Assembly (NCBI RefSeq): GCF_001625695.1
Contig: NZ_AUXY01000054.1
Span: 1-64,000 of the forward strand
From: Pseudoalteromonas luteoviolacea H33-S
GTDB lineage: Bacteria; Pseudomonadota; Gammaproteobacteria; Enterobacterales; Alteromonadaceae
Length of the DNA: 64,000 nt
Direction: 5' to 3'
Positions 44,956-57,000 of this stretch are shown one piece after another (within the stretch, counting starts at the first letter, position 1; each line of letters starts with the position of its first letter). The position numbers and the translations under genes were made by a program. A model generated the notes under the pieces. It had not been told where the DNA came from. It ran no database searches and saw only the letters and a program-made list of their open reading frames with translations.

Positions 44956-45624
44956 ATGGAGAAAGTAATGTATCAGCATAAATGGGTATCGGGAGAGACA
45001 ATATTATTTCCAGCCGGTAAAGCCGTCTGTATTGGCCGTAACTATGTGGCTCATGCGCAAGAGTTAAATAACCCCATACCCGAGTCTCCTTTATTGTTTA
45101 TCAAACCTGCCAATGCATTTTGCGATTTTGCCCCAGCATTCACGATTAATGAACAACTTGGTGAGCACCACTATGAGGCGGAGTTGGTGTTGTTAGTCGG
45201 CGAGACGATAACCGCTAACACTCAAGAGCCGTTGTCTCATATTTGCGGTATTGGCCTTGGGCTCGATCTGACTTTACGTCATTTACAGTCTCAGCTTAAA
45301 GCGCAAGGACACCCTTGGGAGCGCGCAAAAGCATTTGATGGCAGCGCTTGTCTGTCTGCATTTATGCCTGTAGAAGGGTTAGAGTTGACGCCGCCTTTAG
45401 AGTTTAAGCTTTGGCAAAATGATCAGCTTAAACAGCATGGTGAAACAGATAAGATGATTTTTAAACTAGACCACCTACTTCAAGAGATATCTCGATACTT
45501 TACCTTGCAGCCAGGCGATATTGTGATGACAGGCACGCCACAGGGTGTTGGTAAGCTTGCTAAAGGGGATAGATTAAAACTGGAGTTAGGTGAAGCGCAT
45601 CAATGGCAAGCAATTGTGGAGTAG
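44956..45624 (+). CDS. Fumarylacetoacetate hydrolase-family protein
   Basis: A 222-residue FAH-fold enzyme. CIGRNYVAHAQEL near residues 25-37, PLLFIKPANAF near 45-55 and HYEAELVLLVGE near 71-82 contain the metal-binding acids, and DIVMTGTPQGVGKL near 193 is the closing motif. It probably acts as an acylpyruvase or oxaloacetate tautomerase/decarboxylase. The ATG at 44956 is preceded by AGAGGAT. A 9-bp inverted repeat, GTAGATGGC / GCCATCTAC (45621-45646), spans its stop codon and lies between it and the convergent MFS gene. Confidence 0.87.
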   Translation: MEKVMYQHKWVSGETILFPAGKAVCIGRNYVAHAQELNNPIPESPLLFIKPANAFCDFAPAFTINEQLGEHHYEAELVLLVGETITANTQEPLSHICGIGLGLDLTLRHLQSQLKAQGHPWERAKAFDGSACLSAFMPVEGLELTPPLEFKLWQNDQLKQHGETDKMIFKLDHLLQEISRYFTLQPGDIVMTGTPQGVGKLAKGDRLKLELGEAHQWQAIVE

Positions 45625-45672
45625 ATGGCCATGTCATGCCATCTACGTTAAGTGATATATAAGTGAATATAT

Positions 45673-46929
45673 CTATGAAGGCATCGCTTGCAATTGCTGA
45701 GGTTCAGCGCGATTAAGTCGTTTGGTACAGCAAAGTATAATCGCGACCAAGGATAATACTGCCAGTGCTAGCCAGCTTGATAAGAGCGTTGTGTAGCTTA
45801 ACATTAAAGCTGTTAACGCTGTGCCAAGCAATCCACCAAGACGTGTACTTAATGACGTGACCGATTCAATACTGGCTCTGACATCATCATGGCTTAGTTG
45901 ATGTTGAAATTGCTGTTGTGCAGGTTGTGCAAGGCCCATACAAAAATAAAAAAAGATCAGTGCGGCAAGGAACATATGTATTGAGCTTGCCAAAGCGAGC
46001 AGCAGCACACATACAAGCTTTGCCATATGTGCCAGCGCCATCACTAGTCCTAGGCGCTGGTTTAACAGTCGGCATAATTGTGTACTTATCGCAGCTGCGA
46101 GCCCGTTTAAGGCAAAACTGGCAGCAAGCATGGCGGGAAATAACCATGCAATTGTGTCTACAGGCGCATGACTATAGTTTTCAACGAGCGCTGGCCAAAA
46201 TTTCTCAATACTACTTGCCACAGGGATAGCAAAAATCAGGATGATCAATAGCCTTCTCATCTCGATTTGCTTACACGTTTTAAATATTGCTAAGCACTGA
46301 GACGCAAGCGAGTTTGTTGATTTGGCAGATGATGCCCTAGCTGTTTCTTTTACAACAAAATAAGTGCGAATAAATACCGTGATAAAAACGCATATGGAGC
46401 TTGTGAACAGGATTTGATATAAGCTTGTTAAAGACCAAACCTGTGCATCAGCAAACGCTAAGAATAACGCGGCACACAAGGCCGCACTTGCACCAATGAG
46501 ATAACTTAAACCATACACCTTGGCAAACCCTTTATTGATGGGCGCATTTCCTTGCAGTCGTTGGTACTTTTCAACAAACCACGCATTGAGCGTGCCGCTT
46601 AAAGTTGCCTGACTCAGACCCCAAAAAAACATGGCTGCACAGATATGCCAGAGATGTTCGCTAAACAGCAAGATACTATTACACAATGCGCCGAAGAATA
46701 GAGAAAAGAGAAAGACTTTACGTCTTCCCAACATATCGGCAAGCATACCGCTTGGGACTTCGATTAGTATGATAGTGACAGCCATGACCATCATAGCCAA
46801 TGCAATATCTTGTAAGGCAAAGCCTAAATTGAGCATATAAGGCGTAAATATTGGCATTGCTAACATACAGGCGAACATTGTCAGTCCCAAGTGTATACCG
46901 TATTGAGTTGCAAACTGCGATTGGGTCAT
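45673..46929 (-). CDS. MFS transporter of the NRPS operon
   Basis: A 418-residue protein with about twelve hydrophobic helices. The loop 2-3 motif VPSGMLADMLGRRKV near residues 60-74 is the major-facilitator signature. Its start overlaps the stop of the terminal NRPS gene by 4 bp (ATGA), so it is the fourth gene of the peptide operon. The likely role is export of the peptide or self-protection, inferred from position only. Confidence 0.88.
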   Translation of the reverse strand: MTQSQFATQYGIHLGLTMFACMLAMPIFTPYMLNLGFALQDIALAMMVMAVTIILIEVPSGMLADMLGRRKVFLFSLFFGALCNSILLFSEHLWHICAAMFFWGLSQATLSGTLNAWFVEKYQRLQGNAPINKGFAKVYGLSYLIGASAALCAALFLAFADAQVWSLTSLYQILFTSSICVFITVFIRTYFVVKETARASSAKSTNSLASQCLAIFKTCKQIEMRRLLIILIFAIPVASSIEKFWPALVENYSHAPVDTIAWLFPAMLAASFALNGLAAAISTQLCRLLNQRLGLVMALAHMAKLVCVLLLALASSIHMFLAALIFFYFCMGLAQPAQQQFQHQLSHDDVRASIESVTSLSTRLGGLLGTALTALMLSYTTLLSSWLALAVLSLVAIILCCTKRLNRAEPQQLQAMPS

Positions 46930-49900
46930 AGGTTTGATACCTTTTGTATGTGTGCACGCTCCTTGAGCTTCTCATCGATAGTTGTCGCTATCAAGGCTAA
47001 ATCAAGTGCATTGGTCATGATCTCATCATGCAGACTTTCAAGCGAAATAATCTCTACAGAACGTAAAATGTGGTCTAAACCATTACATGGAGGCTGAAAA
47101 GCCTCATGATAGAGTGTGGGTATATCAGTCACTTGATGGATTATGTCTAGCACAGTCAAGGGCACGGCTTGTTCACTGACATCATTAGCTGAGAAAAAGG
47201 TGGTGTCATGTTCGTAGGGCGGTGCCGTGGAGAAGTGCCGCGTCAATGTTAAGAAGGCATTTGCGATTGTGGAAGATTTAATGTCATCGCTCAGTGCAAT
47301 TAATTGTTCCGCTTGCATTTGCTGTTTTGTCGTTAGCATTGGCAAGACAGGATCAATTAAGAAGCAATGAGCAACTTGATGTCCCATGTCGCGAAGGTAG
47401 TTTGCGACTTCTAAAGACATCATAGCCCCTTCGCAGAATCCACCGAGATAAAATGGCCCACTGGGTTGCTGAGTAAGAATACGCTCGGCATAATAAATCA
47501 CCAAAGGTTGCATCGCAATGTGCTTTCCGGTGAACAGCTTTACATTTTCAACGACATGCAAAGAGCAAATATTGCTGAGTTCATTCCCAAGATGGGTGAA
47601 GCTATCTGCACCGGCTGCCGCAGGCAGCATATGGAGGATGTGAGCGTTATCAGAGTTCAGTATTAGGCTTGGGTTGAAATGAGGGTGTATTAGGGCATGT
47701 GCCAGTGCCTGCTCATCATTTAAATGAGCAAATTGCTGTATCGATAAGTTACGCACGACTTTAGCCAATGCTCTAATCGAGATGTTTTCCAACAGTATCT
47801 GAGGTGTAAGTTGCCAGCCTAACTTACGAGCTTGTCCACAAAAGCTCAAAAGACTAAGAGAGTCAGCGCCATAATTTGTGATGGCTTCTGTCACCGATAT
47901 CTCCTGACAACTGAGGATCTGTTGCCATAGTGTGTGTATTTTTCGCTCCGTTTCCGTTGCTGGTAATTCAACTTCTTTGTGTGCATACGTCGGCTGAGGA
48001 AGTTTGCGTTTATCTAACTTGCCATTCAGCGTCACCGGCAGCGTTTCTAAAAACGTGATGGTGTGCGGTAGCATATAGTGCGCGACTTTATGACGCAGAG
48101 CACAGAGTATCCCTTCGTTAGCTTGCGATTTTTTCAGATTTTGTGATGCCGATACAATATAGGCATGTAGCAGTGTGCTGCCGTTTGTTTTTTGGGTGGT
48201 CACTGCGCAGTTATCAACGTCCTTGAGTGCATTGATATGTCGCTCAATTTCTTGAAGTTCGACTCTGAAACCACGGATTTTGACCTGCTCATCTGAACGG
48301 CCGAGATAACATAATGTATGGTTATCATTCCAGTACACAATATCACCGGTGCAATAACAATCTTGTTCGTTATCAAATAGCGCTTGGCGGACAAACTGCG
48401 CTTGAGTAAGCTCGGGTTTGCCTAAATATCCTTGAGCAACGCCTTCACCGTAAACCAATAGCTCCCCCGGGCAACCAAGAGGTAATAATTGCTTGTCTGC
48501 ACCAACTACAGCGACAGAGCGGCCAGGGAGCGGTGTTCCAATTGGAATTGGAGAGTCGTTAGTATTCACGCGATGAAGTGTCGTGAATGTTGTGCACTCT
48601 GTAGGGCCGTAACCATTGAGAAAATATTGCGGCTTAAAATTTGAGGACAATAGCTTATGTACCAAGCTTTGTGTAAGCGCTTCCCCACCGACAAGTAAAT
48701 ATGTCAGGTGACGGAAAATAGATTCATCTTGGCTGAACAAGGTATCGAATAGCGTTCTTGTTAACCACAGTGTTGAAATCTTCAGTGTGTTAATGGTGTC
48801 TTTAAATTGGGCTGCAGAGTTTAAGATGTGTTGATATCCGATGTGCAGTTCTGCGCCGTTTAATAGCGCGCCCCAGATCTCAAAAGTCGCAGCATCAAAA
48901 GCGGGATTTGCCAATTGAATGAAGCGATCCTCGGCGCTGTAGGTGAGATGTTCGCTGCTGTGCGTTAAAGATACGCACCCCGCGTGTGTAACAGTGACGC
49001 CTTTTGGTTTCCCAGTTGTCCCTGACGTGTAGATTATGTTTGCAATGGCTGTGCTGTCGAGCCTTGGTGAATCAAGTTCTGTGCTGATATCTGAGAAGGA
49101 CAATCGCGCATTGATTTTGAATGCCGAAATAGCGTGAGTGTCGAGTAGGCTTGATAGTGATTGCTCTGAGCTTTCATCGTACAGCAAGAAATCAGCTTGG
49201 CTGTCACTCAGTTGATAAGATTTCCTATCATTTGGGTCTTTGAGTGCCAAAGGGGTATAAGCCGCACCCAGCTTGAGTGTCGCAAGCATGGCAACAACCA
49301 TAGCCATGTCACTTTCCATACAGATTGCAATGACCTCAGGGTGTTGAGTTTGTTGCCGGATGATATTGGCTAATTGATTTGCTTTATCATTGAGTTGCTT
49401 GTAGCTCAATGCGGAGGAGGCATTGCGCAGCGCTATTTTTTGTGGATAAGCGGTGACAATTTCATTAAACCGCGTGAGCATATTGGTGCTCGGCTCGCTG
49501 ACGCAGGCGCTCGAACTCAGCGTGTGTAAATGGGAGATATCTTGCTCTGTGAGTAACGCAAGCGCGCTCAGTTTGCTATTTTGATTGTCTGTTATGTAGC
49601 ACTGTAAAATACGTTTGAATAGACTTGCGATACGCTTGATATAGTGGTCGCTATACAGTGCTGTTGCATAGTTTAATTTAATACTTGAGCTAGTACCTAA
49701 ATCGAGAAAAGCGGATAAATCAAACTTTGCTTGTTGTTGAGTTGACTGACTGGGCTCATCTATAGACCAGTGCTGATAGGTTGGCTCGGGTGAGAATTGA
49801 GTGAGCGTAAATATGCTTTGAAACACCGGGTGCATACTGGTGTCTAGTTGGATATCGAGTAAGGATTTTATCTCATCAAAGGGTAATGTTTGATGGGCTT

Positions 49901-51032
49901 TTGCTTGGATCACCTGATTATTCACCTCACTTATCCATTCAGACACGCTGAGTGTATGGGTAAGGGTAGGTTTAATTGGCAAGGTATTAACAAAATAGCC
50001 GATGATGCCTTGCTCAGCTTGGATATTACGATTTTCGCTTGGCATGCCGACAGCGAAGTTATTTTGCGCACTGAATAACGCTAAGGTGTGGTACCAAGCA
50101 GCAAGCCCGAGGGTATTTAAAGAGACTTGATGTTGCTGTGCCGTGCTCTGGATTCGTTCTGAAAAGCCACTTTCAAGAGGCAGCTCAAAGGAAGCACCTT
50201 GGTGTTTAAATACACTCGGTCTTGACTTGCATTGAGCCAACGTCAGTGGGGACAAACCTGCTAGTTGTTGAGCCCAATATTCACGGGCATGACGCTGAGC
50301 AATGAGTTGTTGTTCGGCGTAATGAAAGTGAGCGAAATCATTAAACTGTAGCGCTGGTGGCAGAGTGTGATCTAGATATAACTGTTCAAGGTCATTGAGA
50401 AAAATACTCAGCGACCACCCATCAAATGCGATGTGGTGCCATACTAAATAAACATAGATGTCACTTGCTGTGTGTATGAATGTGATGCGCAGCGGCCTGT
50501 GGTGAGTGAGATCAAACGGGGCGCAGAAGATGTCTTCACACAGCGCGTCTAATTCATCGTCTGTGCATTGAGCGTGTTCAAAACTGACAGGCTCTGTACA
50601 GCGTGTTTGATGTGGCTCCCCCTGCTCATTAAATGTAAATTTGCAATTGAGTGCACTGTGGCGATGTATGAGCTTTGTGAATGCTTCTTTTAGCTGTGCG
50701 ACTTCACACTTAGATGTTAGTTTTAATAAGCAGGGAATATGATAGGCGCTCGAAGAATCTGACGAGGTATGCGTAAAATAGAGCTGCTTTTGTCCCGCAG
50801 TGAGTGGCGCGCTATGACTGTTAGTAGGCAGAATAGACAGCGCTTCAAAACGTTGCTTGTCAGTAATATGATGCTGTTTTAAGTAGCTTACGATGTCTGC
50901 TTTGTGCATACGTAAAGTAGCCACAGTATCGCTGTTTGAAATATCGTTTTGACTGGTAATTTTTAACTTATCGCCGTTGAGCCAAAGACAGATCCCTTGT
51001 TGCTTCAGGCTATAAATAATATCTATGATCAT
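46926..51032 (-). CDS. NRPS 3: TubC-C-A(Val)-PCP-TE (terminal module)
   Basis: A 1,368-residue termination module. Residues 1-55 are a TubC-type docking domain. The condensation domain (about 70-490) has the intact HHIAFDG motif near 193-199. The adenylation domain (about 515-1010) has YTSGTTGKPKG near 667; by alignment to GrsA its pocket reads D-A-F-W-L-G-G-T-F-K, the classical valine code. The carrier Ser is in YGADSLSL near 1057. The thioesterase (about 1115-1368) has a Cys nucleophile, GGFCEGAM (Cys1200), with Asp1227 (LIDPVLP) and His1335 (SLHDEIM). It follows NRPS 2 after 3 bp. The TE should release the pentapeptide as acid, macrocycle or another cyclic form. Confidence 0.92.
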   Translation of the reverse strand: MIIDIIYSLKQQGICLWLNGDKLKITSQNDISNSDTVATLRMHKADIVSYLKQHHITDKQRFEALSILPTNSHSAPLTAGQKQLYFTHTSSDSSSAYHIPCLLKLTSKCEVAQLKEAFTKLIHRHSALNCKFTFNEQGEPHQTRCTEPVSFEHAQCTDDELDALCEDIFCAPFDLTHHRPLRITFIHTASDIYVYLVWHHIAFDGWSLSIFLNDLEQLYLDHTLPPALQFNDFAHFHYAEQQLIAQRHAREYWAQQLAGLSPLTLAQCKSRPSVFKHQGASFELPLESGFSERIQSTAQQHQVSLNTLGLAAWYHTLALFSAQNNFAVGMPSENRNIQAEQGIIGYFVNTLPIKPTLTHTLSVSEWISEVNNQVIQAKAHQTLPFDEIKSLLDIQLDTSMHPVFQSIFTLTQFSPEPTYQHWSIDEPSQSTQQQAKFDLSAFLDLGTSSSIKLNYATALYSDHYIKRIASLFKRILQCYITDNQNSKLSALALLTEQDISHLHTLSSSACVSEPSTNMLTRFNEIVTAYPQKIALRNASSALSYKQLNDKANQLANIIRQQTQHPEVIAICMESDMAMVVAMLATLKLGAAYTPLALKDPNDRKSYQLSDSQADFLLYDESSEQSLSSLLDTHAISAFKINARLSFSDISTELDSPRLDSTAIANIIYTSGTTGKPKGVTVTHAGCVSLTHSSEHLTYSAEDRFIQLANPAFDAATFEIWGALLNGAELHIGYQHILNSAAQFKDTINTLKISTLWLTRTLFDTLFSQDESIFRHLTYLLVGGEALTQSLVHKLLSSNFKPQYFLNGYGPTECTTFTTLHRVNTNDSPIPIGTPLPGRSVAVVGADKQLLPLGCPGELLVYGEGVAQGYLGKPELTQAQFVRQALFDNEQDCYCTGDIVYWNDNHTLCYLGRSDEQVKIRGFRVELQEIERHINALKDVDNCAVTTQKTNGSTLLHAYIVSASQNLKKSQANEGILCALRHKVAHYMLPHTITFLETLPVTLNGKLDKRKLPQPTYAHKEVELPATETERKIHTLWQQILSCQEISVTEAITNYGADSLSLLSFCGQARKLGWQLTPQILLENISIRALAKVVRNLSIQQFAHLNDEQALAHALIHPHFNPSLILNSDNAHILHMLPAAAGADSFTHLGNELSNICSLHVVENVKLFTGKHIAMQPLVIYYAERILTQQPSGPFYLGGFCEGAMMSLEVANYLRDMGHQVAHCFLIDPVLPMLTTKQQMQAEQLIALSDDIKSSTIANAFLTLTRHFSTAPPYEHDTTFFSANDVSEQAVPLTVLDIIHQVTDIPTLYHEAFQPPCNGLDHILRSVEIISLESLHDEIMTNALDLALIATTIDEKLKERAHIQKVSNL

Positions 51033-51035
51033 CTG

Positions 51036-54000
51036 TTAAATCTCCATTTCAAATTCATCATCAGAGATCTGACTCTGTTGCTGTCGTTCTGCTATTGCCT
51101 GTGCAAATGCTTTGAAGGTCGGGTGGGTCAGTAATAAAGACAGGGGTATATCCATATTCAGTTGCGTACTGTATTGACTCACGAGCTTTGCCGCGACGAT
51201 GGACGACCCGCCTAGCGCAAAAAAGTGCTGATTGAGGTCAGTATTAGCGACGCCTAAATATTCTGACCAAAGTGGCGCCAGCGCTTTTTCAGTTTCAGTC
51301 TCAGGCGCTTGTATATCGGTATTGTGCTCAATGATAACGGTTGGCAGTTTACTGGTATCTAGCTTGCCATTAAGTGTTAAAGGTAGCGTCGCCATCGCAG
51401 TGACATGAGTTAGCTGCATGTAATGAGGCACTTGCGCATTAAACCAATGTTGGATGGATGAGGTGTCTGCGTGATCCGTAACAATATAGGCCACGAGTGA
51501 ATTGGCGCCCGCATGCGTTTTAATCAAGTGTGCTGCGGCTTGCTTCACATCGGGATGTTTAAGTAACTTGCACTCAATTTCAGCAGGCTCTATGCGGTGA
51601 CCGTCAATATCCCATTGCTGGTCGGCACGTGCGATAAACTCTAAGCCATTGTGTTTATCAAGCCTCACTAAATCGCCGGTACGATAAAGGTATGAGGTGA
51701 TTTGTTGATGACCGTGAGCAAAGGCATGTTGGTCAAAATGCTTTGCTGTTTGTTGTGGGTTTTGCCAGTAGCCGAGTCCAATAGGTTGACCACCGACATA
51801 TAGCTCTCCAATCGCACCTTTGGGCAATATATTTTTTTCTGCGTCAAGGATAAAGGTTTGGGTATTACTAATCGCATGTCCTATTTTTATGGGCTGGTTG
51901 CATATGACTTGGGCTTGTGTGACACATACACTGGTTTCGCTCAGTCCGTACTCATTCAAAAATGTCTCTGCGAGTTTTATATCAACAGGGTTCAACTTTG
52001 AGCCGCCGGTAAATAAGAGTTGCAATTGTATCTGCGCAATTTTATCTGCAAATTGATTGATTAAAACCGTAGGTAAAAATGCGACTTTAACTTGTCTTTC
52101 AACTAAAAATTGGCAAAGAGCCGTGGGGTCTTTGCGCATTGTTTCAGGCACTACCTCTAATTGCGCACCAGCTGCTAAAGCGGGGAAAATTTCGCAAATA
52201 CTGGCATCAAAAACGTATTCAGCAAATTGACTGGCAATCACTTGTTCTGCGTTTTCAAGTTGGTGGCTATGTCGCATATGCTGACATAAATTGGCCAACC
52301 CACCATGATGCAACATCGCACCTTTTGGCTTACCTGTGGTGCCGGATGTGAATATAAGATAAGCGAGTTTGTCTTGTGGGTATGTTAGCGGTTCAAAATC
52401 ATCGAGTGTGTGCTTTAGTAGAAGTTTATCAAGGTCGATGACCAATGATTGCCCTTTATACCAATCAGGTGCGGCATGTTCACACACAATAAGGTCTGTT
52501 TGTGCCAAGGTGAGGATTTCAAGATTGCGTGTCACAGGGTGGTTAGTAGATAGACTGACAAAAGGGATACCTGCTTTGAGGGCAGATAACATAATCACAG
52601 GAGCAACGGCACCTTTTTCAAAATAAAGTGCAATGTTAGACACGATTGATGGTGTGCAGGTGCTGAGTTGGTGAGCGATATGATCAGAAACTTTGTCTAA
52701 CTGAGCATAGGTTATCTCTGTGTCCTGATACCTTAACGCTACTTTATCTGAATGGCTCTGAACTGCTGCACTAAATTGCGCCAAAAAGCTCGGTGGCGTA
52801 ATGTCTGTATTGGGCATTAAAGACTTAAATTCGCGCTGTGAGATCATCGGTACATCACAGATCGGTTGCTCGGAATAGTCACACAGATTGTTAATGTATA
52901 CAGTAAAAAAGTCTAAAAATTGTTGGCACCTATCTGATTCATAATACGACGCCATAAAGATAAATTGAGCCAGTAGTGTTGTGCCATCGTCTCTACAAAT
53001 GAGGTTCCAATCGAATTTTGCTGGGGTGTACTCACCGCCGACCTGTGTACTTCGTTTTGCAACCTCAAAGTGCGGGCTTTGCTGCTCTGATATATTGAAT
53101 TGATCTAGGCTAAAAAAAGTCTGAAACAATGGTGTCACGCCAGCGGCGCGCGTTGGCTCAACAGCATTGCTGAGCTTATCTAACGAGACCGACTCATGTG
53201 CTTTGGCTTCAATTAGATAACTTTGATTATTTTTGATATGAGTGCAAAAACTTTGACTGTCTTGCTTTTGCAAAATATGCGGCAGAGTATTTACAAAATA
53301 GCCGACGGCTTGCCTGCATTCACTCGGTCTGTTGTCACTGGGCGATCCTACGACAACATGTTCTCTCTGGCTCCAGAGGCAAAGAGAAAGCTGGTAGGCG
53401 GTTAATAAAACCGTGTAAAGAGAGGTGTTTTGCGCTTTAGCAAAAGCTCTTAGCTTGTGTGTGAGATCATCGGCAAAGGTAAAGTCGATAGACTCCCCGA
53501 TGTGATCGTTAACTGCTTGACGGGGCGTGTCAGTTTCCCATGGCGCAAGTGATAGTCCTGCAAATCGTGTTTGCCAAAAATCGAGATCTTGCTCTGAGCG
53601 TTGGCTTTGCCACGCTGCATACTCTTTAAATTGGACTGGCGCTGGGGTATGCGATTGACCATTTAATATTGCATCCAGTGATTGTAACAAGACGCGTGTG
53701 GACCAACCATCAAATGCAATATGGTGGAAAACCATGTAAATAGCATAGTTTGAGGTTGTCGGTGAATTGATTAAAGCTATTCGCAAAGGTGCTTGATGAG
53801 TTAATTCAAAACGGCGTTGAGTGAATTGGCTGAGCTCATCTAACGATAGGTTCTCTAGGTGAATATCCTCTAGGGTGCGGTGATAGCACCATTGGCCTGT
53901 TGTATCTTGTTTATAGGTAGTGCGCAAAATAGGGTAGTGCGCGATAAAGTCTTGAATGGCATTGAGCAATGCTTGTTGCTTGTGCACCGTATCACATTCT

Positions 54001-57000
54001 AAGAAAAGAGGGATATGGTACGCAGCAGCATTTGGGCTTAGCTGTTCATTGACGAGCAAAGCTGTTTGTTGATGGGTTAAACCTTGCTCAACAAGCGGCG
54101 CGTTCACAACTGATATGGTGTCTTTAGCTAAGTCTTGATGACTTATTTTGGCGATAGTACGCGCTGCAAGAAATTGTTTTAATTCGATGACTATGCCGTG
54201 TTGGTGTTGCATTTTTGCCACTAAGCTCATCGCACTTACCGAGTTACCACCAAGCATGAAATAATCATCATCAATGCCTACTTGGGGTAAATTCAGTTCG
54301 GTTTGCCAGAGTTTACATAAGGCTTGCTCTAAGTGATTTCTCGGTGGACGATACTGTTCAGAAGAGCTTATTTCAATCGGCTCAAGAGCCGCGAGATTGA
54401 CTTTGCCATTGGCGGTTAGCGGCAAGGCGGGCAGCCAAGAGATGGCGCTGGGGTGCATATATTCCGGTAAATATGTTTTGAGCGTTGAATTAATTGCTCT
54501 TACAGAAACCGTTTCTCCACAGAGGTAAGCGACCAGTGCATCGCCTTGAGCGGAATTTTGTACCTTGACGCATGCTTGATTAATTCCTGGGTGCATGAGT
54601 AATGCATTCTCAATTTCAGTCAACTCAATGCGCAAGCCTCGTAGCTTGACCTGTCTGTCATTGCGACCAAGGTATTGATAGTCTCCGTTTGCTAAACGCC
54701 TCGCAATGTCGCCAGTGCGATAATAGTGTGTGCCATTGAGCTCAATAAAGCGTGACCGATTTTGTGATTCCAGATTCAAGTAACCCCGTGATATACCGTG
54801 ACCACTAATGAGTATTTCACCCGGGCAGTAATCGGGTAAGGCATTGAGCTGCTCATCGACGATGATAAATGCGCAGTGCTCTAGTGGTTTACCAATATTT
54901 GCAGGTGTTTGAACATTTGTTTTGGTTGCATATATTGAAGACGTCACCGTGGCTTCTGTAGGTCCGTATTCAATGAACAGTAGGGGTTTCCAAGTCTCTA
55001 GTAGTTGTCGATTACAGGCTTCTCCACCCGTAATAACACGTTTTAGCTGTGATTTTTGCGGTCGCGTTAGTGCGTTTAAAATTGCCGGTGAGGCGACCAA
55101 ATGTGTTACGTCATCGCTCAGCAGCGCATTAATTTTTTCTGGCGAATTAACTTCTTGCTCTGTGGGCACAATAAAGGTGGCGCCATTTAACAAGGCTAAA
55201 AATAACGGTTCGACAAAGGCATCAAAATAATAAGGTGGCAGCGCACACACGTGCTCAGTGTTGTCAAATTGGTAATAGCTGGTTGTGCTTTCAATTAATG
55301 CAAGGACTTGTCTGTCTTCAACCAAAACGCCTTTGGGCGAGCCTGTACTGCCCGATGTATAAATGGCGTAGGCAAGTTGATCATGCTGACGCGTACCAAG
55401 CTCAATGTCAGGTGTGCGTGTTTCGCTCAATTCATCTATCGTGATGGCGGTATGGCTGAAGTTGAGCTCAGATAGACTTGTTTTAACTGAGATGCTGTGG
55501 AGTAATATTTTGGCGCCACAGTCATTGAGTATAAATTCATTGCGGTGACTGCCTTGGGTTGGATTAAGTGGCACATAATGCCCGCCAGCAGCCAATACCG
55601 CGAGCAGAGCAATGATCATCTCCGGACTGCGTTCATACATTAACGCGACAGTGGAGGATGCTTGCTGCTCCATGTGATGTTTCAAGTGCTTTGCAAGGTG
55701 TTCGACTTGACCTAGCAGCGATGAATAACTGATAGATTGCTGTTGGTAACGCAATGCGACGTCACTGCTATGGGTCAATGCGACATGTTTGAAATTTTGA
55801 TATAACGAGCGATGCTGCGCTACCTCTTGGTGCATACACTCAAAAGAAGGCAATGCGTTTACATGACCTAAGTTTAAACTTCGCTCAGGGTTTTCAATTG
55901 CTTTGGCCAATGTGATTTGATATGTGTTGGCAAAGTGAACGATAAAGTCTAAATCAAACTTACTGGGATCATAGTTGAGTTGACCTTGTAATTCCTCTTG
56001 GCTATCGTCAAATGCCAGACGTAAATCACATTTGACGGGATTATAAAGCTCGTCATTATTGAATTCGTCGGCGCGTTTAAATGGCAAATTAAACTCGTCA
56101 ACTAAATCACTGCCAAAACGCTGTAAGCTGAACATTAAGCTAGGCAATGCGCTGTTTGTAGCTCCATCAAGGTATTGTAATTGTTCATCAAATGGCAGGT
56201 GTTGATGCTGTTTAGCGGACTTGAGTGTATTTGCTGTTTGCTGGATTAACTCACTAAAATTAGCATGATTTGATGTATTTACTCTGAGTAACAATGTGTT
56301 GACCAAGCAGCCAATAATATCTTGTGTTTGAGGGTGATCTCGATTGTCTGTCGGTGCGCCAATGACAATATCGGATTCGCCGCTATATTGGGCGATTTGA
56401 TATACAAATTGACTCAGCAAAATCACATAGGGGGTTGTATTAAATTGCTTGGCAAGTTGCTTGACGGCATTTGATTGAGTCCGACAAAGAGAGAAGTAGT
56501 GATTTTGTGCCTGACTACTGCCTACCTGTTGGTATTGCGTCGCTTGGATCTGTGTCGGATGAGCGCCTGAAAGCTGCTGCTGCCAGTACTGGTGAGCAGT
56601 TGCAAAATTTTGCTTTGATTGCCATCGTACATAATCAAAATAACTGGTTGTGGCTGGAGTTTGTATCGTGCACTGCCCAGCGAGTTCGTCAAAAAATACA
56701 CGCATTGACCAAGCGTCGAAAACAATGTGATGCCATAAAAATAAGCAGTAAGTATCATTATTTAACTGATAAAAACACACTTTGAAAGGCGCTTCATGAG
56801 ATAGTGTGAATGGCGTATGGATCGCTTCGTAAACCTGAGATTTGAGCTCTGCGGTTGAAGTAACGCGCCGTGAAGAGTAGCTAAGTGGGTTCAGCTGAGT
56901 TTGACAACTCAGGCCACGTGCATCCTCAATGATATAACTATTCAATAGTGGGTGTTTAGCGACAACTTGATCAACATTATTTGTGATGTCTTCTTTATTC

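Noticed and set aside
44770..45001. Two overlapping minus-strand frames of about 70 codons upstream of the FAH-family gene
   Set aside because: They overlap the promoter and 5' end of the plus-strand gene and have no ribosome site or family features.
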